Source of the DNA: Undaria pinnatifida
Lineage: Eukaryota > Sar > Phaeophyceae > Laminariales > Alariaceae
NCBI GenBank assembly: GCA_012845835.1
Contig: JABAKD010000007.1
Location: forward strand, 1,955,016-2,019,015
Length of the DNA: 64,000 nt
Direction of reading: 5' to 3'
The translations under genes and the position numbers were made by a program. Below the pieces are notes generated by a model. It made no database searches. It was not told the DNA's origin and saw only the letters and a list, made by a program, of their open reading frames with translations. Shown one piece after another: positions 12,476 through 64,000 of the stretch. Numbering within the stretch: the first letter of the stretch is position 1; every line of letters starts with the position of its first letter.

Positions 12476-12952
12476 GGTGGTCACCCGGCCTTTAAAGCGA
12501 CATTTGATAGAAATCGAGACCATTACTGGTGGCCCACAATGCAAGGAGATATCCAATCCTATTGCACTATCAATAGTTGTGATGCCTGCCTACGTCGGAA
12601 GACTCCACACCGCCGACCACCGTTACCAACAGGTCATGTACCAGTAGAGCGACCATTTCAACGCGTTGCTATCGATCTTGTGGAATACAAAAAAGTTTCG
12701 CAAGGTTGCAAATTGTGGAATACAAAACATTTTCACAAGGTTGCAATGTTTTGTCAGTAATCGATCATCTGACACGTTTTGCTATTCTCGCAGCAATTCC
12801 GAACAAAGAAGAGACTACCATGGCACGTACCCTTGTGGACTGAGTGTTTTCTGTATTCGGAGTAGAGTTACTACATTCTGATGTGGGAAAGGAATTTGAA
12901 AATCATCTTGTTAAAAAGCTGCAAACCGTTCACAAAACAGTTTCACAAGGTT
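12476..12952 (+). pseudogene. Ty3/gypsy integrase fragment
   Basis: Reads GHPAFKATFDRNRDHYWWPT, then the CDAC pair of the H2C2 zinc finger, then ERPFQRVAIDLVEYK at the start of the catalytic core. After a short duplicated insertion follow VIDHLTRFAILAAIPN, a stop, then LLHSDVGKEFENHL with the second core aspartate. Order and motifs are those of a retroviral-type integrase; stops and insertions kill it. Confidence 0.85.
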
Positions 12953-13147
12953 GCTAATATGTTTCGTCAGTAATCGACCATCTGACACGTTTTGTTATTC
13001 TCGCAGATCTCGATTTCAGTGAAATCAACGAAATGGTTTTTGGAACTAAATTGGCAATGTCAAATTTAGATGAGGAAACCTCCCCAATTTGCATTAGCCC
13101 CTCTTATAAGACGCGCACGTTTGCACGTCTGAAAAAGGGGGGGGTGA

Positions 13148-13361
13148 TGTGGATACCAGTCCCTACCCCCTGGATCGTACCGCCTCGTTATCACTACAAT
13201 CCTTCAAGATCATCCTGGCTCCTCGAGGCAGACTCTAAGGTGTTCCTTCATCGTTGACCCTCGAGTGTGCGGTTGCGCACATAACCCACCTCGGTGTATC
13301 TCCACACCTCCATCTGAGAAAGAGAAACCTGCGAAGGGACCATCGTACGTACCGTCCCACA
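13148..13361 (+). repeat. 3' LTR
   Basis: 214 bp with the same TGTGG...CCCACA ends. It differs from the 5' LTR by scattered substitutions and a CGTACGTAC insertion near 13345. Confidence 0.9.
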
Positions 13362-13419
13362 TAAAAAAATTATAACCTCTCGGTGAAGTCAGAACCCCAA
13401 CAAATTTACGTATAACTAT

Positions 13420-15130
13420 GTACGTAGTGGTACTCCCGAAGTATGCCAGTTGCCAGCCGGTTTATCGGAGGAAAAAAAAGAAGTGCCGTATGTACTACAA
13501 AACAAAATAATAACAGGGCAGCAGTACAGCAATGCGGCAGTACGTACGGTTGTAAACCGGTACTACTACACAGTAGCACAGAGCAGTGCAGCAGTACATA
13601 CGGAGTAAACCGGTACCAATAATAGGGCCAAACCCCACAGCACGAAAAAATTAGCACACGTACGAAAGGATCCACCAACCCGCAAGGCATCACCCAGTGC
13701 ACCCACCACCTACCCACCAACCACCCACCACCCACCGGCCAACCCTACAGCAGTGCAGGAGTACGCACGGCAGTAAACCGTACCAAAAATAGGGCCAACC
13801 CCCGAAGCACGAAACAATTACCCCACGTACGAAGCTATCTACCAACCTGCCAGGCACCATCCAGTGCACTTACCACCTACCCACTACCCGCCGACCAACC
13901 CACTACAGCAGTACAGCAGTGCAGCAGTACGTACGCCAGTATACCGGTACGCGAGGAGCATTTGGTTGGTTCGAGTCGTGAGGACCCGGTAAGAAACGGG
14001 GGAAAGTTATTTTTTTTCACGACCCCCGGGGAGCGAGCGAGCCACCACCATCTAGCGCCCACCACCCACTACCCACCCACCGACCTACCCACCACAGCAA
14101 CCCGAAAGCAGTGCAGCACTACGTGCCGACTAATCTACCGCGGCAGCACACAGCAAATGCAGCAGTACGCACCACCGCACCTCGGGTACTATTTCCACTC
14201 TCTTACGATTCTCCGTCTTCCCAGGGAGAGGGCGAACCGTCCCCGGCAGAGATTTTTCACGCTCCCCGCTCACCGAGTTGGGAACCATCGGCCGATATGT
14301 CGCTGGGGACACCGATGGATGATGTGTTAAGGCGGGTGCGGCACGGGCGTGCGGTCGCCGGGGGTCGGGTGGCGAACGGTGGAGCGGGCTTCGCGATATG
14401 GATACTGAAACCGAATGTCTTTTAACATCTTTTATGACATGACTACTGCTACGACGCTACGGTATTATACAATAAGGACTAGTGGTACTCCTAAAGTATG
14501 CCAGTGCCGGCCGGTATAGCGGAGAAAAATAAACTGCCGGGCCACCACCCACCCACCACCCACCAACCCACTACAGCAGTACAGCAGTGCAGCAGTGCAG
14601 CAGTATGATAGTAAACCGGTACCAACAATAGGAGACGGCGGGAGTTTTTGTTTTCACGACCCCCCGACATCTCGGGGAGCGAGCGAGCCGCCACTATCTA
14701 GCACCCATCACCCACCACCCACCCACCGGCCTACCCACCACAGCAACCCGAAAGCAATGCAGCAGTACGTGCCGACCAATCCACAACGCCAGCACACAGG
14801 GTGCAGTGCAGCAGTACACACCACAGCACCTCGGGCGAGGCACTGGGTGGGGATTTCCTCTTTCTTACGATTCTCCATCTTCCCGAGGAGAGAGCGAGCC
14901 GTCCCCGGGAGAGCTTTTTCACGCTCCCCGCTCGCCGAGTTGGGAACCGTCGGCCGTTATGTCGACGGGGGACACCGATGGCTGATGTGTGAGGCGGCCG
15001 CGGCACGGGCGTGCGGTCGCTGGGGGCCGGGTGGCGAGCGGTAGAGCGGGTCAAGCGAAAGGAAAACTGAAACCGAATGTTTTTAATATCCATAATGACA
15101 TCGCTACCACTACAACGCTACGGTATTGTT
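13420..15130. repeat. Large tandem duplication rich in CAGCAGTA and ACCCACC
   Basis: Units start AGTGGTACTCCCGAAGTATG (13427) and AGTGGTACTCCTAAAGTATG (14480) and end near CTACGGTATT (14458 and 15119). The shared interior holds C-rich ACCCACCACCC stretches, GCAGCAGTAC runs and a GCACGGGCGTGCGGTCGC block. The first copy has extra internal repeats. No gene recognised. Confidence 0.7.
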
Positions 15131-15777
15131 TAACAAGGATATAATATACCTGGTCACAGTTACCTTTGCACCTCATATTACCATTGGTCTCATATTGGAT
15201 GCGATGCGTACTGTTAATAGCTACAGTAGATGTGCGTCTGCTGTTGCTCGGCATCCTATGTAGAAGACACTAGGTGTGAAAGGCGAGCTGAGGTGTATTT
15301 TTCGTTTCTGTAAATAATCCTTGCAGGGAAATGCGTCTGTACAAACCCGCGGCCGAATTATCACGCAGTCTGCAAAGGTAGAGTGTCGACCACTCAAATT
15401 TTCGAACTCACAGCTGACGTAGTTGAAATAACCAAAAAAAAAAAAAAGGTATGCAACATCTCCCCCAATCGTCGATGTTGGTGATGCTTCATGAGGACAT
15501 GATGCGTGGCAGGACAACTCTAAGTCGCACATCTACTATATCTGCTTCCCCCTTTTCCTCAACGCAGCAAGCCCAACCGATGATGCGCTGGGACAAGCCC
15601 AAGTGCATGGGAGAGGTGAGTGAAGGCTCCACTGCTCTCAATGATGAAATGCTTGCTGCGTTGCTATTGTTTTCCATCCTCCGACGGATGGGAAAAATTT
15701 CCACGTATTTTATTACATGTCGTGTGTCAATTCAACTCAAATGCATTCGCAATCCAGCGCAGCTAGCGCATTCTTCG

Positions 15778-15809
<32 letters not shown>

Positions 15810-15815
15810 TTGTGG

Positions 15816-15848
<33 letters not shown>

Positions 15849-16850
15849 GTGCTGTTGTTGTTTCCGTTTGTGCTGTTGTTGTTCTTGTTGCTGCCAAGGT
15901 TATGTTCGTTTTCTCGGACGATCAAATCCCCTAGAGCGTGAGACGTACGAGTAGCGATACTATGCGATACCAGATGCGATACCAGATAGCATGTAGCTGT
16001 TACGAGCGAGTTTTGCTTTATTTTACACCAAGCCTAAAAATAGGAACTACCCCTGTCAAGTTGTCTTTATAAAGCCGGGTACTACGTACGACCGCGATTG
16101 TACGTCAAGCGATATCTGCGATTCTCCAATCAATCCACGCAAGTTGACGACAGTTTCAAAAGGCCTTTAGGGTCGGTCCTAACGATACGTACAGCATTTC
16201 AGATTTTGATGAAATTTCGTATTTTACTGAAATTTACGAGGGTTGAATCTTCACGAGTACGAGACTCAATTGGCTCGCAAAACAATCGTCCACCCGGCAC
16301 AGAACCATCACTACAGCAGCAGCGCTCGCGGAAGACACGCACGTGGTTGTCCCACCGGAGTCGGCCTTACTCGTAGACAGGTGTCGGTGCCTTGGAGAGT
16401 GAAATACATCGCCGACTCGTCGCGCTACAACGCCCAATATGACAAAAGTCTCAGCTGCTACCCTCAGCGAGCTCATTTGGTCGGCCGCCTCCGTGCGGTC
16501 ACTTTATCAACTCGACGATGAGAGCTCAGAATCTCACTGCGCCTTCTGCGATTAGCCATGACCTGCCAATGACCTTGGGAATGACCCTGCTCAGTCTCGT
16601 GCGCTCGCGAGTGGTGGCACAGCTTGAGCGGTGCGGCTGCCCGATCCCCTACACCCTCGTACCTAAAATTTTGTTTTTTCCCTAAAAAAACTGAAAAACT
16701 CAGAGGCTGGTGTTTCCGGGGGTGAAATGTTTAGGGTTTTCCCGAAAAAAATCCCGAAAGTGTCGGTTAAAACCGAAATAATAGCTTCGTTAGGAACGAC
16801 CCTTAGTGCCCTTCGCGAATTCCTAGTATCCGCTAAACAATCTTAACGGC
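15131..16850. other. No gene seen
   Basis: Apart from the GTT microsatellite and an A-run (15435-15448), no domain is recognisable. CGAACTCACAGCTGACGTAG (15403-15422) is a short repeat tag shared with dynein introns. Confidence 0.4.
15779..15897. repeat. GTT/GCT trinucleotide microsatellite
   Basis: Interrupted (GTT)n with GCT variants over about 115 bp. It gives artefactual Cys-, Leu- and Asn-homopolymer ORFs. Confidence 0.95.
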
Positions 16851-16854
16851 AGCG

Positions 16855-17520
16855 ACTCGTATGGCTTGCGTTCGTGTACGGTGCGTTGTAACAAATTTGA
16901 AGAATATCGTACTATTGTACACGTACGTACGTGCCGCTTTAACTTCCTCTTGGTCATAATGTATGCCAGGCTGATCGATGTCGAAGCGGCGCCATGCTGT
17001 TTCGTATATTGTGCATTGTAACAGGTCTGAAGAAGTGTGTATAATACTGCTGTGCATGTTCAGTACGCGTGCAATGTGCTTTTACCTCTCAATTAGAGTA
17101 GTACATGAAGATATTAATTGTATATGTCTAAGCCGCATCATATATCGATGCTATGCCATAGTTACAACAACACCAATGGCGTACGTTCGTGCGCGGTGCA
17201 TTGCAACGTATCGCAAGCAATTCGTGCAGTACACGTGCAGGGCGATTGACCTCTTGATCAGAATGCACCCCAGGCTAGTAGAAGTTAAGCCGCGCCGTGT
17301 AGCAATGCTATGTGATATGGTAGTTACAACAGCAGGTATGTCTCGTGATCGTGTGCAGTGCTTTACTCATTCTGACACGAAGAAGTTCGTATCGTGTACG
17401 TCCATTGCGTTTTTATCTCTCCGTCACAACGTTTGCAGTAAGTACCCTGAAGTTACTCAACAGGTAGTTCCTTCTAACAAACATACCCCAGGCAGGTATT
17501 GTACATGTCTAAGCCGCAAC
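16855..17520. repeat. Degenerate tandem repeat upstream of the dynein gene
   Basis: About four diverged units share a CGGTGCRTTGYAAC block, a GAAGAANTCGTA block, a TGTACACGTNC block and TTTTACCTCTC. The period is roughly 150-190 bp. The 214-codon ORF across it is therefore not trusted. If the dynein initiator exon is close, it should lie here or further left. Confidence 0.5.
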
Positions 17521-17564
17521 ACGTCGTTTTCTCCTGTCCCCCTGTGCTTCACTCCTAATCCCAG

Positions 17565-63326
<45,762 letters not shown>

Positions 63327-64000
63327 GTAATGCACATCCCACTTAGGGTCGGTCCCAACCGAATATGTCAGTCACAACCGTAGGAGATTCCGTACTAAAA
63401 TCGATGTGTTGTGTCGAGGCGGCCGTCCGTCACGGACCTGAAACTGCTGTCTCGTGAAATGTTTTTTCCCAACGAACGCAAAAATCAGCGAGTTGTGGCA
63501 TTAGTGAATTTGCGTGATTCCACGCTTTGTAGAAATAAAGCACGTTTTTTTGCCACGAATCAGCGTGACATCATTTTTCGTTGTTTTTTTCATTTTTTTT
63601 CAGTCTCACGATTCATGGCAAACGTCACGTTTCACGAAAATGTCGCCTTTTTCGTTTGTAACGAATGGAGACATATATTTTTCTCCTTAAGATCGACTCT
63701 TACTAAGGACCCCTCGAAACAGGCCCAAGCATGCCACACGACTCCAACATTTCGCTCTATTTGGGTAAACACCTCCGTAACGCATTGAATGAATGCCCCA
63801 GTAATGCGTTTAATTAACCACTTCAGAGTGAAAAACGTCAATAAAAATGACAATAACAGCATCGGCCGTACGAAGCACTTCGAGAAGCCGGGACGGGGGG
63901 CGTGTCCGCTCTGTAAAGTAAGACGCTGTGCCACACGCGCGCAGCATAGTGATTCTATTAATCTTATGGCTGCACACTCTTCGTGGTCGCTTGGAAAATC
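63327..64000. other. Start of dynein intron 54
   Basis: T-rich intron sequence with no further recognisable exon before the window ends. Confidence 0.7.

Larger units (their letters stand above)
11503..13361 (+). mobile_element. Ty3/gypsy-like LTR retrotransposon, internally scrambled
   Basis: Two direct LTRs (11503-11707 and 13148-13361) enclose a 1.44-kb interior. A polypurine tract GAAAAAGGGGGGGGTGA abuts the 3' LTR, fixing the element's sense as plus. TAAA precedes the 5' LTR and follows the 3' LTR, a candidate 4-bp target duplication with TG...CA ends. The interior carries integrase pieces on the plus strand and a reverse-transcriptase N-terminal piece on the minus strand, so it was inverted and rearranged. 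It is far shorter than an autonomous element (about 5 kb) and cannot encode its own proteins. Confidence 0.88.

Noticed and set aside
15451-15954. Poly-Cys, poly-Leu and poly-Asn ORFs
   Set aside because: They read a GTT microsatellite in different frames.
63327-64000. An AAA4 exon at the right edge
   Set aside because: No P-loop or other AAA4 motif could be read in the last 674 bp.

Overview
The window is eukaryotic nuclear DNA, moderately AT-rich and crowded with introns and repeats. From about 17.5 kb to the right edge it holds one very large plus-strand gene: a dynein heavy chain. I could place 54 exons (about 2,290 codons), nearly all bounded by GT-AG or, twice, GC-AG splice sites with matching phases. 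The order of domains is a six-bladed kelch propeller, an IPT/TIG-like domain, a filamin-type Ig domain, a tail, the DHC_N2 linker, then AAA1, AAA2 and AAA3. The gene leaves the window after AAA3. AAA4, the microtubule-binding stalk, AAA5, AAA6 and the C-terminus must lie further right. An N-terminal kelch plus filamin module is the hallmark of the outer-arm alpha-type heavy chain described in Chlamydomonas (ODA11). The organism therefore has motile cilia or flagella. The many introns of 0.1-2 kb, the intermediate base composition and the mix of retroelements suggest a flagellate-bearing alga such as a brown alga or related stramenopile. That assignment is inference.

Layout. 1-2.1 kb: degenerate tandem repeats, including a G-rich family that recurs at 46.5 and 61.6 kb. 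3.2-4.3 kb: a dead LINE reverse-transcriptase fragment. 4.9-5.2 kb: a terminal-inverted-repeat element (second copy at 41.0 kb). 6.5-6.9 kb: two diverged copies of an unknown 41-codon block. 9.4-10.4 kb: direct repeats. 11.5-13.4 kb: a complete but internally scrambled Ty3/gypsy-like LTR element with both LTRs, a polypurine tract and a candidate target duplication. 13.4-15.1 kb: a large tandem duplication. 15.8 kb: a GTT microsatellite. 16.9-17.5 kb: degenerate tandem repeats. 17.6 kb to the end: the dynein gene.

The most striking feature is in the introns. At more than a dozen exons, a block containing part of the exon, its splice site and adjacent intron has been tandemly duplicated. One copy stayed functional and the others decayed in the neighbouring intron with stops, frameshifts or lost splice sites. 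Several intronic minisatellites are built from the adjacent real donor or acceptor. The introns also hold a tyrosine-recombinase element with the split direct repeats of Ngaro/DIRS retrotransposons (29.0-30.3 kb), a tRNA-headed SINE-like family with A-tails (20.6 and 35.3 kb, partial copies at 20.3 and 59.9 kb), tiny TIR elements and telomere-like CCCAA/CCCCAA arrays.

Two points of the gene model are unresolved: a phase conflict between exons 11 and 12, and a missing short exon between exons 26 and 27. The initiator exon upstream of exon 1 was not found.
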